A stretch of 36,154 nucleotides of DNA from an uncultured Oscillospiraceae bacterium (lineage in GTDB: Bacteria; Bacillota; Clostridia; Oscillospirales; Oscillospiraceae). Positions 14,626 to 22,780 of the stretch are shown here, piece after piece. The stretch is from positions 1-36,154 of the forward strand of contig CAKUJA010000006.1 of the NCBI GenBank assembly GCA_934661135.1, in the 5' to 3' direction. The translations under genes and the position numbers were made by a program. Position 1 is the first letter of the stretch, and the number at the start of each line of letters is the position of its first letter. Under the pieces are notes generated by a model. It made no database searches. It was not told the origin of the DNA and saw only the letters and a program-made list of their open reading frames with translations.

Positions 14626-14835
14626 TCACGCAATTTCCGTGACCTGATAATCCTGATCCTCAACAGCCTTTTTCAGCACCGCGTCCTCGACCGGCGCGCT
14701 CAGCGTCACAACCGCCGTGCCGCTTTCGTGGCTGACCTTCGCCTCGGCCACGCCTTCGACCGCCTCGAGCGCCTTTTTCACTCTCGCCTCGCAGTGGCCG
14801 CACATCATACCGGTAATTTTCATAGTCTTTTCCAT
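14626..14835 (-). CDS. copZ: CopZ-like copper chaperone, in frame within the copA ORF
   Basis: 69 residues from the ATG at 14833-14835 to the shared copA stop. Internal AAGGAG (14845-14850) is 9 bases before this ATG, a much better initiation site than chance would give. The product MEKTMKITGMMCGHCEARV... is the full length of free CopZ/HMA chaperones with the MxCxxC copper site. Two products may be made: full-length CopA with a tail chaperone, and free CopZ by internal initiation. Alternatively a lost stop codon fused adjacent copA and copZ. Independent translation is inferred. Confidence 0.6.
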   Translation of the reverse strand: MEKTMKITGMMCGHCEARVKKALEAVEGVAEAKVSHESGTAVVTLSAPVEDAVLKKAVEDQDYQVTEIA

Positions 14836-17157
14836 CGTGTGTTTCTCCTTGATTTCGTAATTTTTAGAATGTTTGACTCGTTTGTGATCATGCCGCGCAT
14901 CGCGCAGCTGAAACAGATTCAGCCGCAGTGCGTTCGACACCACGCAGAAGCTCGACAGGCTCATTGCCGCCGCGCCGAACATCGGGTTCAGCGTCAGTCC
15001 CAGCGGAATGAATACGCCCGCTGCCAGCGGAATGCCGATTGTGTTGTAGAAGAACGCCCAGAACAGATTTTCGTGGATGTTGCGCAGCGTCGCGCGGCTG
15101 AGCCGGATCGCCGCCGGCACGTCGGACAGGCGGCTCTTCATCAGCACCACGTCCGCTGCGTCGATGGCCACGTCCGTACCCGCGCCGATGGCGACGCCAA
15201 TGTCCGCCCGTGTCAGCGCCGGCGCATCGTTGATGCCGTCGCCGACCATGGCGACCTTGCCCGCTGTTTTCAGCTTGCGGATCTCCCGTTCCTTGCCGTC
15301 GGGCAGCACGCCCGCAATCACCTGATCCACGCCCGCCTGTGCACCGATTGCCTTTGCCGTGCGCTCGTTGTCACCGGTAATCATCACAACGCGGATCCCC
15401 ATATTCTGAAGCTCCCGAACCGCCTGCGGACTGTCCTCCTTAATGACATCCGCCACCGCGATCACACCGAGCAGTTTCCCGTCATAGCTGAACCAGAGCG
15501 GTGTCTTGCCCTGCTCTGCCAGCTTTGCGGCCTGCGCCTTCATCTCTGCCGAGACCGGCGCAGTCGTGGCGATGAACGTATCGTTGCCGCCGCAGAGGAC
15601 TTTCCCGTCCAGCTTTGCCGTCAGGCCATTGCCGGGCAGAGCCTTGAAGTCTGCGGCTTCTTCCGCGTTTACATTTTTCTCTCTCGCATATTCCAAAATC
15701 GCTTTTGCCAGCGGATGCTCGCTCTTGCGCTCAAGCGTATTCGCAAGGCGCAGCAGTTCGTCCGCCGAAACGCCCTCCGCCGGGAGGATGTCCGTCACCT
15801 TCGGCTCGCCGGACGTGATCGTGCCGGTCTTGTCGAGCGCGACAATCTCAATGCGCCCCGTCTCCTCGAGGGATGCCGCCGTCTTAAACAGAATGCCGTT
15901 CTTCGCGCCAAGGCCGCTGCCAACCATAATGGCAACCGGCGTCGCGAGACCGAGTGCGCACGGGCAGCTGATGACCAGCACCGAAATGCCGCGCGCCAGC
16001 GCATAGCCGGCCGCTTTCCCGATCAGCAGCCACACAATTGTCGTCACCAGCGCAATCCCGATGACCGCCGGGACGAACACCCCGGACACCTTGTCCGCGA
16101 TCTTCGCGATCGGCGCTTTCGTCGCTGCCGCGTCGCTGACCATCTGGATGATCTGCGAGAGCGTCGTGTCCTCGCCGACGCGCGTTGCGCGGCATCGCAG
16201 GAAGCCGGACTGGTTGACCGTCGCCGCCGACACCGCGTCGCCCGGTGCCTTGTCTGCCGGGACGCTCTCGCCGGTCAGCGCCGCCTCGTTGACGGCGCTC
16301 GTGCCCTCGAGCACCACACCGTCCACCGGGATGCTCTCGCCCGGCCGCACGACGAACACGTCGTCCTTCGTCACCTGCTCAACCGGTACCGTGACCTCCT
16401 GCTCGTCGCGGATAACCGTCGCGGTTTTCGGCGCGAGCTTCATCAGGCTCTTGAGCGCGTCTGTTGTCTTGCCCTTCGACCGCGCTTCGAGCATTTTGCC
16501 TACCGTAATCAGCGTCAGAATCATGGCTGCGGACTCAAAATAGAAGTCCATCATGTAGTCCGTCACGGCGTCCATGTCGCCGCGCACCTGCGCGCCGGTC
16601 ATCGCAAACAGCGCATACGTGCTGTACCCGAACGCCGCCGTCGCACCAAGTGCCACCAGCGTATCCATGTTCGGCGCGCGATGCCACAGGCTTTTAAATC
16701 CGCTGATGAAAAAGTTCTGGTTGATGACCATGATGATGACCGTCAGCAAGAGCTGCGTCAGTCCCATCGCCACATGGTTTTCGTCGTAGAAGCGCGGCAG
16801 CGGCCATCCCCACATCATGTGCCCCATGGAAAAATACATCAGCACGAGCAAAAATCCGACCGACCAGATCAGCCTTCGCTTCAGTGCCGGCGTCGTGTGA
16901 TCCTCGAGCGCCTTTTCGTTCTCCGCCATACTGACGGACTGCTTCGCCTCGCCCTTTTCGCTCGCGCCGTAGCCTGTCTCCTGTACCGCCTTGATGACGG
17001 TCTCCGGCGATGCCGTGCCCTCAACGCCCATGGAGTTTGTCAGCAGGCTGACCGAGCAGCTTGTCACGCCCGGCACCTTGCCGACCGCCTTCTCGACCCG
17101 CGCAGAGCAGGCCGCGCAGCTCATACCAGTTACATTGTACTGTTTCAATTCCTCCAC
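14626..17157 (-). CDS. copA: Copper-exporting P-type ATPase with C-terminal CopZ-like domain
   Basis: 843 residues. An N-terminal heavy-metal domain (C14-A-A-C17), eight predicted membrane segments, TGES actuator loop, CPCALGLATP ion-binding motif, DKTGT phosphorylation site, HPLAKAI and MVGDGINDAP place it among Cu(I)-exporting P1B ATPases. Unusually, after the last membrane segment the frame continues through a basic linker (RHDHKRVKHSKN) into a second heavy-metal domain (residues 775-843, MMCGHC), which has its own start and Shine-Dalgarno. The first codon is uncertain: the GTG at 17155-17157 fits the homologous N-terminus, but the strongest purine tract (GGTGGAGG) overlaps it. Downstream of csoR in the same direction. 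Confidence 0.92.
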   Translation of the reverse strand: MEELKQYNVTGMSCAACSARVEKAVGKVPGVTSCSVSLLTNSMGVEGTASPETVIKAVQETGYGASEKGEAKQSVSMAENEKALEDHTTPALKRRLIWSVGFLLVLMYFSMGHMMWGWPLPRFYDENHVAMGLTQLLLTVIIMVINQNFFISGFKSLWHRAPNMDTLVALGATAAFGYSTYALFAMTGAQVRGDMDAVTDYMMDFYFESAAMILTLITVGKMLEARSKGKTTDALKSLMKLAPKTATVIRDEQEVTVPVEQVTKDDVFVVRPGESIPVDGVVLEGTSAVNEAALTGESVPADKAPGDAVSAATVNQSGFLRCRATRVGEDTTLSQIIQMVSDAAATKAPIAKIADKVSGVFVPAVIGIALVTTIVWLLIGKAAGYALARGISVLVISCPCALGLATPVAIMVGSGLGAKNGILFKTAASLEETGRIEIVALDKTGTITSGEPKVTDILPAEGVSADELLRLANTLERKSEHPLAKAILEYAREKNVNAEEAADFKALPGNGLTAKLDGKVLCGGNDTFIATTAPVSAEMKAQAAKLAEQGKTPLWFSYDGKLLGVIAVADVIKEDSPQAVRELQNMGIRVVMITGDNERTAKAIGAQAGVDQVIAGVLPDGKEREIRKLKTAGKVAMVGDGINDAPALTRADIGVAIGAGTDVAIDAADVVLMKSRLSDVPAAIRLSRATLRNIHENLFWAFFYNTIGIPLAAGVFIPLGLTLNPMFGAAAMSLSSFCVVSNALRLNLFQLRDARHDHKRVKHSKNYEIKEKHTMEKTMKITGMMCGHCEARVKKALEAVEGVAEAKVSHESGTAVVTLSAPVEDAVLKKAVEDQDYQVTEIA

Positions 17158-17300
17158 CTCACTTGTCGGTGGATCTTTTCCACCAGAAGTTCGTTGCGCG
17201 GGCTAGACGTACGCGCTGTACGTCGTCGCCCTTGCGCCTGCTTCTGACGAAAAATCTCTCGCCGAGGAATTCCCACTTTGTATTATTGCCTGAAAACAGG

Positions 17301-17609
17301 TTATTTCATCAGCTTTTGCAGCGTGCAGACCAGCTCGTCAATCGTCTCGTCGTGCCCCTCGCGGATGTCCTGCGCAACGCACGTGCGCAGATGATTGGCC
17401 AGCAGTTCTTTGTTAAACGCATTCAGCGCCGCGTTCGCCGCCGCGCTCTGCACCAGAATATCGGGACAGTACGCCCCATTTTCCACCATCGCGCGAATCC
17501 CGCGAATCTGCCCCTCAATCCGGCTCAGCCGGTTGATAAGTTTTTTATATTCCTCCGGGCTGCGCTCCTTGCGCCGCGCCGAGCAGTGGCAGCAATCGTG
17601 TTTTTCCAT
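17301..17609 (-). CDS. csoR: Copper-sensing repressor CsoR
   Basis: 102 residues from the ATG at 17607-17609, with GGAGG upstream (17620-17624). The DUF156 helical domain carries C48, H73 and C77, the Cu(I) ligands of CsoR with canonical 25/4 spacing; an N-terminal CCHC cluster (C6, C7, C9) is additional. Cu(I) binding releases the repressor from DNA and induces copA, which begins about 140 bases downstream on the same strand. Two operator-like repeats overlap its promoter, so it is probably autoregulated together with copA. Confidence 0.92.
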   Translation of the reverse strand: MEKHDCCHCSARRKERSPEEYKKLINRLSRIEGQIRGIRAMVENGAYCPDILVQSAAANAALNAFNKELLANHLRTCVAQDIREGHDETIDELVCTLQKLMK

Positions 17610-17629
17610 GCCTCCCACCTCCGTCTCAA

Positions 17630-17679
17630 ATACCCCATCGGGGTATCTTCACTATATACCCCCTCCTGGTATTTGTCAA
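17630..17679 (-). promoter_or_regulatory. csoR-copA promoter with two CsoR-type operators
   Basis: Minus-strand -35 TTGACA (17674-17679) and -10 TATAGT (17651-17656) with 17-base spacing. ATACCCC-ATC-GGGGTAT at 17630-17646 is a perfect inverted repeat of the CsoR type just downstream of the -10, and a looser copy, ATACC-N7-GGTAT (17656-17672), fills the spacer. Occupancy would block polymerase. Confidence 0.85.
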
Positions 17680-17686
17680 GTAATAT

Positions 17687-17719
17687 TTTCGCCAGAGAGA
17701 ACAGTTCTCTCTGGCGAAA
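17687..17719. repeat. 15-bp perfect hairpin upstream of csoR promoter
   Basis: TTTCGCCAGAGAGAA (17687-17701) and its exact inverse (17705-17719) flank a 3-base loop. It lies between the groEL terminator and the csoR -35, and could be a second terminator insulating csoR from groEL read-through. Confidence 0.55.
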
Positions 17720-17740
17720 GAGTCCAAAGGCTATTTTCAT

Positions 17741-17771
17741 AAAAACAGCGCCGGTGCGAAAGCACCGGCGC
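17741..17771 (-). terminator. Rho-independent terminator of groESL
   Basis: GCGCCGGTGC (17748-17757) and GCACCGGCGC (17762-17771) form a perfect 10-bp stem with a 4-base loop. On the minus strand a T-run (17741-17745) follows after TG. Confidence 0.9.
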
Positions 17772-17794
17772 CGCCTGATGGATGGGATTTTGAA

Positions 17795-19438
17795 TTAGTA
17801 CATACCGCCCATGCCGCCGCCCTGTGCAGCAGCCGCAGCCATGGCCGCGTCAGCCTGGGGATCAGGTTTGTCAACGACGAGGGACTCGGTCGTCAGCACG
17901 CAGGATGCGATGGACGCCGCGTTCTCGAGCGCCGTGCGGGTAACCTTGGTCGGGTCGACGATGCCGGCCGGGATCATGTCGCAGAACGTCTCGGTGTAAG
18001 CGTTGTAGCCGTAGCCAACCTTACGGCTGGAGCGGATCTTCTCATAGATGATCGAGCCGTCGACGCCCGCGTTCTCCGCGATCTGACGGATCGGCGCCTG
18101 CAATGCCTTGGCAATGATCTGGGCGCCGGTTTTCTCGTCGCCGGACAGCTTTGCAACCAGCTTCTCGACTGCCGGGATCGCGTTGACGAATGCCGTGCCG
18201 CCGCCGGCGACAATGCCTTCCTCAACTGCCGCGCGGGTCGCGTTCAGCGCATCCTCGACGCGGAGCTTCTGCTCCTTCATGGCAACCTCGGTCTGTGCGC
18301 CGACCTTGATGACGGCCACGCCGCCGGACAGCTTTGCCAGCCGCTCCTGCAGCTTTTCCTTGTCGTAATCGGACGTGGTGACAGCCAGCGTGTTCTTAAT
18401 CTCGGCCACACGTGCCTTAATCGCGTTCGCGTCGCCGCAGCCGTCGACGATGACGGTGTTGTCCTTGCTGACCTTCACCTGACGGGCACGACCCAGATCG
18501 GCAATCTGCGTGTCGGGCAGGTTCATGTTCAGGTCGCTTGCGATATAGGTGCCGCCGGTCAGAACGGCAATATCCTTCAGCATCTCCTTGCGGCGGTCGC
18601 CGAAGCCGGGCGCCTTGATGCACACGCAGGTGAAGCTGCCGCGCAGACGGTTGACCAGCAGGGTTGCCAGCGCGTCGCCCTCGACATCCTCCGCAATGAT
18701 AACCAACTTCTTGCCGGTCTTGACGATCTGCTCAAGCAGCGGCAGAATTTCCTGAATCGAGGAGATCTTCTTATCGGTGATCAGAATATACGGATCGTCG
18801 ACGACGGCTTCCATCTTCTCGGTGTCGGTGACCATATACGGGGAGATGTAGCCGCGGTCAAACTGCATACCTTCGACCACTTCCAGACCGGTTTCCGCGG
18901 TCTTGGATTCTTCAATCGTGATGACGCCGGACGTGGAGACCTTCTCCATCGCCTCTGCGATCAGCTTGCCGACCGTCTCGTCGCCGGAGGAGACAGCGCC
19001 GACACGGGCGATGTCCTCAGACCCCTTGATGACTTCCGCGTTTGCTTTGATGGCTTCCACGGTGGCGGCGACAGCCTTCTCAATGCCCTTGCGCATGACC
19101 ATGGGATTCGCACCGGCGGAGACGTTCTTCAGGCCCTCGTGGACGATGGCCTGCGCCAGCAGCGTTGCGGTCGTCGTGCCGTCGCCGGCAACGTCGTTCG
19201 TCTTGGTGGCAACCTCGCGGACAAGCTGTGCGCCCATGTTCTCGAACGCATCCTCCAGCTCTACATCCTTTGCGATCGTCACGCCGTCGTTCGTCACCAG
19301 CGGAGCACCAAACTTCTTGCCCAGCACCACGTTGCGGCCCTTCGGACCCAGGGTGACCTTCACGGTGTTTGCCAACTGATCAATACCAGCCAGAAGCGCC
19401 TTGCGCGCGTCCTCGCCATAAACAATCTGCTTTGCCAT
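17795..19438 (-). CDS. groL: Chaperonin GroEL (60 kDa)
   Basis: 547 residues, the usual length, ending in the Gly-Met tail GGGMGGMY. Contains TLGPKGRNVVL and DGTTTATLLAQ in the equatorial ATP site and the apical domain with VEGMQFDRGYISPYMVT. Forms the 14-mer folding chamber in the cytoplasm with GroES as lid. It is 23 bases downstream of groES and shares its heat-regulated promoter. Confidence 0.99.
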   Translation of the reverse strand: MAKQIVYGEDARKALLAGIDQLANTVKVTLGPKGRNVVLGKKFGAPLVTNDGVTIAKDVELEDAFENMGAQLVREVATKTNDVAGDGTTTATLLAQAIVHEGLKNVSAGANPMVMRKGIEKAVAATVEAIKANAEVIKGSEDIARVGAVSSGDETVGKLIAEAMEKVSTSGVITIEESKTAETGLEVVEGMQFDRGYISPYMVTDTEKMEAVVDDPYILITDKKISSIQEILPLLEQIVKTGKKLVIIAEDVEGDALATLLVNRLRGSFTCVCIKAPGFGDRRKEMLKDIAVLTGGTYIASDLNMNLPDTQIADLGRARQVKVSKDNTVIVDGCGDANAIKARVAEIKNTLAVTTSDYDKEKLQERLAKLSGGVAVIKVGAQTEVAMKEQKLRVEDALNATRAAVEEGIVAGGGTAFVNAIPAVEKLVAKLSGDEKTGAQIIAKALQAPIRQIAENAGVDGSIIYEKIRSSRKVGYGYNAYTETFCDMIPAGIVDPTKVTRTALENAASIASCVLTTESLVVDKPDPQADAAMAAAAAQGGGMGGMY

Positions 19439-19461
19439 ATTCGTATTACTCCTTTACTGCC

Positions 19462-19734
19462 TTATTCCACAACTGCCAGAATGTCGCTGAGCTTGCAGAC
19501 CATGTATTCCTGCTCATCCAGCTTGATCTCCTGCCCGCCGAACTTTGCGGTGAGAACCTTCTGGCCGACCTTCACGGTCATCGGCTCGTCCTTCGTGCCG
19601 GGGCCGACAGCAACGACCTCAGACAGCGCGGACTTTTCCTTGTTCGCCGTGGAGAGGAAGATGCCCGATGCGGTCTTTTCCTCTGCCTCAAAGCGCTTGA
19701 GCACAACATTGTCAGCCAATGGTGTCAGTTTCAT
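19462..19734 (-). CDS. groS: Co-chaperonin GroES (10 kDa)
   Basis: 90 residues with the family pattern MKLTPLADNVVLKR, mobile-loop residues TASGIFLS and C-terminal VCKLSDILAVVE. Forms the heptameric lid of GroEL. AGGAGG precedes the start; CIRCE and the promoter are directly upstream. Confidence 0.98.
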   Translation of the reverse strand: MKLTPLADNVVLKRFEAEEKTASGIFLSTANKEKSALSEVVAVGPGTKDEPMTVKVGQKVLTAKFGGQEIKLDEQEYMVCKLSDILAVVE

Positions 19735-19789
19735 AACGATTACCTCCTGTATCGTGTGGCTGCATGGCAGCCTGTTCTACTTTTTCGAT

Positions 19790-19816
19790 TTAGCACTCAT
19801 TTCCTCTGAGTGCTAA
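19790..19816. promoter_or_regulatory. CIRCE element (HrcA operator)
   Basis: TTAGCACTC-N9-GAGTGCTAA, a perfect match to the CIRCE consensus. HrcA binds it and represses groESL until heat or misfolded protein titrates the chaperonin. Confidence 0.97.
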
Positions 19817-19824
19817 CATGATAT

Positions 19825-19852
19825 ATAATACCCACGTCAGCGAAAAAGTCAA
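19825..19852 (-). promoter_or_regulatory. groESL promoter
   Basis: Minus-strand TTGACT (19847-19852) and TATTAT (19825-19830) with a 16-base spacer, just upstream of CIRCE. The AT-rich run allows a one- or two-base shift of the -10. Confidence 0.75.
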
Positions 19853-19875
19853 GCGTTTTTTCGCAAAAACTTATG

Positions 19876-20802
19876 TCATTTTTGTGAATTCTCACAATGG
19901 TATGTCATTCCGCGCGGATAGAAGAACCGAATTGCCCGCGGAAGCAGCGAAATCTGCGCATCCGTCGTGTGGATTGCCTCGCCGTCCACGTTCACAACCT
20001 CCGGCTTCTCGCACTGAATCCGCAGCGAGCGGCAGCGCTCGTGACGAATCAGCTCCGGATACTCCGCATAACGTCCCTTCTGATACTTTCCGATCACGCC
20101 CGCCACCTGGAACAGGTTCACCTTCTCCACCAGCAGCACCTCGAGCAGACCGTCGTCCGGCTCCGCCTCCGGCACCGGGTTGAAGCTCCCGCCGTACCAG
20201 CGCCCGTTGCAAATGCAGATCATGGTCTGCTCCGCGTCGACGACCTCGCCGCTGTCCAGCGTCACGGTATACCGTGCGCTCAGTCCGTGCAGCATATTGG
20301 CCAGAATCGACAGCACATACGCGCCCTTTCCGCTCACAAACGGCAGCCGCTTAAACCGGGCAATGTCCGTCCCCACGCGCGCGTCAAAGCCGATCGAGAG
20401 CACATTCAGCGCGCAGACATCGTTGCAGCGGATCAAATCCAGCCGCGTCTCCTCCGCGTCGAGCAGCCGCTCCAAATCCGTAAAGGCCGCCGGCTCCGAA
20501 AAGATTTTGATCGCGTCGTTGCCCGAACCGCCCGGAAAATGCGTCACCGCCGCGTTGTCAAACCCGGCCACGCCGTTGACTACCTCATTCAGCGTTCCGT
20601 CGCCGCCGCAGGCGTAGATACGAACCTCGCCGCCTTCTTCCGCAGCCATCCGCGCCAGCGCGCGGCAATCTCCCGGCGCATTGGAAACGCAAATCTTGTA
20701 GTCCAACCCGCGTGACGCGCACGCCGCCGCAATGCTGGCGGAAAACGTCTCCGTATGGTCATATTTCCCAGCCGCGGGGTTGATGATAAAATAATGCTTC
20801 AT
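19876..20802 (-). CDS. Diacylglycerol/lipid kinase family protein (YegS/BmrU type)
   Basis: 308 residues. N-terminal IINPAAG and the nucleotide-binding GGDGTLNEVVNG (66-77), then the PGGSGNDAI block, are diagnostic for DagK-fold lipid kinases. C-terminal beta-sandwich with NGRWYGGSFNPVPEAEPDDGLLEV and VDGE. These phosphorylate diacylglycerol or related lipids at the inner membrane face and recycle lipid intermediates; the exact substrate cannot be read here. Single gene, between groES and the methyltransferase. Confidence 0.9.
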   Translation of the reverse strand: MKHYFIINPAAGKYDHTETFSASIAAACASRGLDYKICVSNAPGDCRALARMAAEEGGEVRIYACGGDGTLNEVVNGVAGFDNAAVTHFPGGSGNDAIKIFSEPAAFTDLERLLDAEETRLDLIRCNDVCALNVLSIGFDARVGTDIARFKRLPFVSGKGAYVLSILANMLHGLSARYTVTLDSGEVVDAEQTMICICNGRWYGGSFNPVPEAEPDDGLLEVLLVEKVNLFQVAGVIGKYQKGRYAEYPELIRHERCRSLRIQCEKPEVVNVDGEAIHTTDAQISLLPRAIRFFYPRGMTYHCENSQK

Positions 20803-20859
20803 CGCCGGAACTTTCTCCTTTGTCTATCGTCTGATTCTATAACCAGCGGTTCTCCCGCT

Positions 20860-20939
20860 CTCCGCACCCAAGAGTACGTTTTTGACCCCATTCTTTTCTC
20901 TCTCCGAAAAGAGGCGAAAAGAATGGGGGCGCAAAAAAT
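20860..20939. repeat. Dispersed stem-loop repeat, copy B
   Basis: Preceded by CTCCGCACCCAA like copy D, with core TTTTTGACCCCATTCTTTTC and GAAAAGAATGGGGGCGC, ending in an A-run. The paired arms make a terminator-like hairpin on both strands. The adjacent CTCCTTTTAAAGGAG palindrome (about 20945) and this repeat may end transcription of the methyltransferase gene. Confidence 0.65.
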
Positions 20940-20981
20940 GTCTCTCCTTTTAAAGGAGTCATTGCACTGGGGGGTTACCCC

Positions 20982-22097
20982 TCAAAAATACATATACACA
21001 TTACACTGCAATCTGCCATTATAGAGCTTCCGCTTCTTCGTGGCCTGCTTGCCAAAGTAATGTTCAAACTCCGGCTCCGAAGAAATGATATACTTCCTCC
21101 AGCCGTCCGCATATTTGATGTGCCGTCCGAATGCCTGATAGAGCCGCTGCGCACTGCGCTGTTCGAGCATCCGCTCGCCATAGGGCGGATTGCAGACAAT
21201 CAACCCCTTGTCCGTCGGCAGGCTCGCCTTCGTCGCGTCGGTCTCACGGAACTCAATCAGCTTCCCAACGCCCGCCTTGCGCGCGTTCTCGCGTGCAATC
21301 TCAAGCGATGACGGGTCGATGTCCGTCCCCAAAATGCGGTAATCCCCGCGGAACTCGCGATCCATCGCCTCGGTTCTGGCCTGCCGCCAGACCTCCGCCG
21401 GCACACAGCTCCACTTTTCCGCGCCAAAGCTCCGCTGCAATCCCGGCGCGCGGTTCAGCGCAATCAGCGCCGCCTCAATGCAGATCGTACCTGATCCGCA
21501 GAACGGGTCCCAGAAGAAATCGCGCCCGCGGTAGCGCGCAAGGTTCACCATCGCCGCCGCCATTGTCTCATGCAGCGGTGCGAGATTGGCAATCTGCCGG
21601 TAGCCGCGCTTGTGCAGGCTGACGCCCGACGTGTCGAGAAACACCTCGCACTGATCCTTCATAATGGAGAACCGGAGCTGATAGGTTGCGCCGGTCTCCG
21701 GCAGCCACCCCAGTCCATACTTCTCACCCAGCCGCGTCACAGCCGCCTTTTTCACAATTGCCTGGCAGTCCGGCACCGAGTGAAGCTGACTGTTCAGGCT
21801 GTATCCCTTTACCGGGAACGCGCCGTCTTTCGGAATAAACCGCTCCAGCGGCAGCGCCTTGACCCCCTGAAACAGATCCTCGAAGCTCATCGCGCGGAAG
21901 CTCCCGAGCAAAATCATCACCCGCTCACCCATCCGGCAGCAGAGGTTGGCCTTCGCCATATCGGCAAAATCGCCGCGAAAAAACACGCGCCGGTCCTCCA
22001 CCCGGACCTCCTCCAGTCCGAGCCGCTTCAGCTCGTCGCCAACCAGTCCTTCCAGACCGAACAAACACGGCACGCAGAATTCTAAGTCTTTCATCAT
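20982..22097 (-). CDS. THUMP-domain SAM-dependent RNA methyltransferase (RlmL/YpsC family)
   Basis: 371 residues. N-terminal ferredoxin-like/THUMP region (about 1-160) for RNA binding, then a Rossmann methyltransferase with DPFCGSGTICIEAAL, LGTDIDPSSLEIA and the N6/N2 amino-methylation motif NPPYGER. Members modify 23S rRNA guanine (RlmL-type) or related sites. Two adjacent ATG codons (22097 and 22094) are possible starts; the upstream CGGAG is a weak Shine-Dalgarno. It is read away from the NfeD operon. Confidence 0.88.
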   Translation of the reverse strand: MMKDLEFCVPCLFGLEGLVGDELKRLGLEEVRVEDRRVFFRGDFADMAKANLCCRMGERVMILLGSFRAMSFEDLFQGVKALPLERFIPKDGAFPVKGYSLNSQLHSVPDCQAIVKKAAVTRLGEKYGLGWLPETGATYQLRFSIMKDQCEVFLDTSGVSLHKRGYRQIANLAPLHETMAAAMVNLARYRGRDFFWDPFCGSGTICIEAALIALNRAPGLQRSFGAEKWSCVPAEVWRQARTEAMDREFRGDYRILGTDIDPSSLEIARENARKAGVGKLIEFRETDATKASLPTDKGLIVCNPPYGERMLEQRSAQRLYQAFGRHIKYADGWRKYIISSEPEFEHYFGKQATKKRKLYNGRLQCNVYMYF

Positions 22098-22203
22098 CTA
22101 AACTCCGGTTTCTTTGCCGCCACTGCGGCATACTGAATATTAGTATAGAGAAAAAAAGCTCAAATAGCAATCGCTTTCTCCGCTCTTTACAAAAAAGTTA
22201 CAG

Positions 22204-22229
22204 TTGACAGACCGTTCGGTTTGTATAAT
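22204..22229 (+). promoter_or_regulatory. Possible promoter of the nfeD operon
   Basis: TTGACA (22204-22209) and TATAAT (22224-22229) are both perfect hexamers but only 14 bases apart, shorter than normal. One of the boxes may be used with a different partner. Confidence 0.35.
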
Positions 22230-22280
22230 ACTGAATTCAGAGCCGCGTCTCGCGCCGCTCCGTCAGAAAGGAGGTTCACT

Positions 22281-22727
22281 ATGACCCCATCTCTTGTTGG
22301 CTGGATTATCGCCATCATCGCCTTTGTCCTGCTGGAAGCCGCAACTGTGCAGCTCGTGAGCATCTGGTTTATCGGCGGCTCGCTCGCCGCACTGATCGGC
22401 GCCATGTGCGGCCTTAGCTTCGTGTGGCAGTTCAGCCTGTTCGTCGTGGTGTCCGGATTGCTGCTCGTGAGTCTCCGTCCCATTCTGCGCAAAAAGCTCA
22501 CGCCGCGCCGCACCCATACCAATGCCGACCGGCTCCTCGGCCGGGAAGCGCTCGTCACCGAGCCGATCGACGACCTGCGCGCCACCGGCGCCGTCCGCAT
22601 CGACGGCGTTCTCTGGACGGCACGCACCGAAGACGGCTCTCCTGTCCCGGCGGATACCGCCGTGGTCATCACCCGCATCGAGGGCGCCAAGCTCATCGTC
22701 CGTCCCGCCGAAGTCCCGGTTCCGTAA
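22281..22727 (+). CDS. NfeD-like membrane protein
   Basis: 148 residues from the ATG following AAAGGAGGT. Three membrane segments (about residues 7-75) are followed by a soluble OB-fold domain (about 85-145, LLGREALVTEPIDDLRATGAVRIDG). This short NfeD1b type is almost always paired with an SPFH protein, as here: the SPFH gene begins 53 bases later. Together they form membrane microdomain assemblies involved in envelope protein quality control. Confidence 0.85.
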   Translation: MTPSLVGWIIAIIAFVLLEAATVQLVSIWFIGGSLAALIGAMCGLSFVWQFSLFVVVSGLLLVSLRPILRKKLTPRRTHTNADRLLGREALVTEPIDDLRATGAVRIDGVLWTARTEDGSPVPADTAVVITRIEGAKLIVRPAEVPVP

Positions 22728-22780
22728 GTCAGGCCGTCGGCCTTAAGAAACACCCGTTTTGAGAAAAAGGAGGAAACAAC

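Noticed and set aside
14728..17247. Long plus-strand open frame (839 codons) opposite copA
   Set aside because: Antisense shadow; Arg/His-rich product typical of reversed GC-rich coding DNA.
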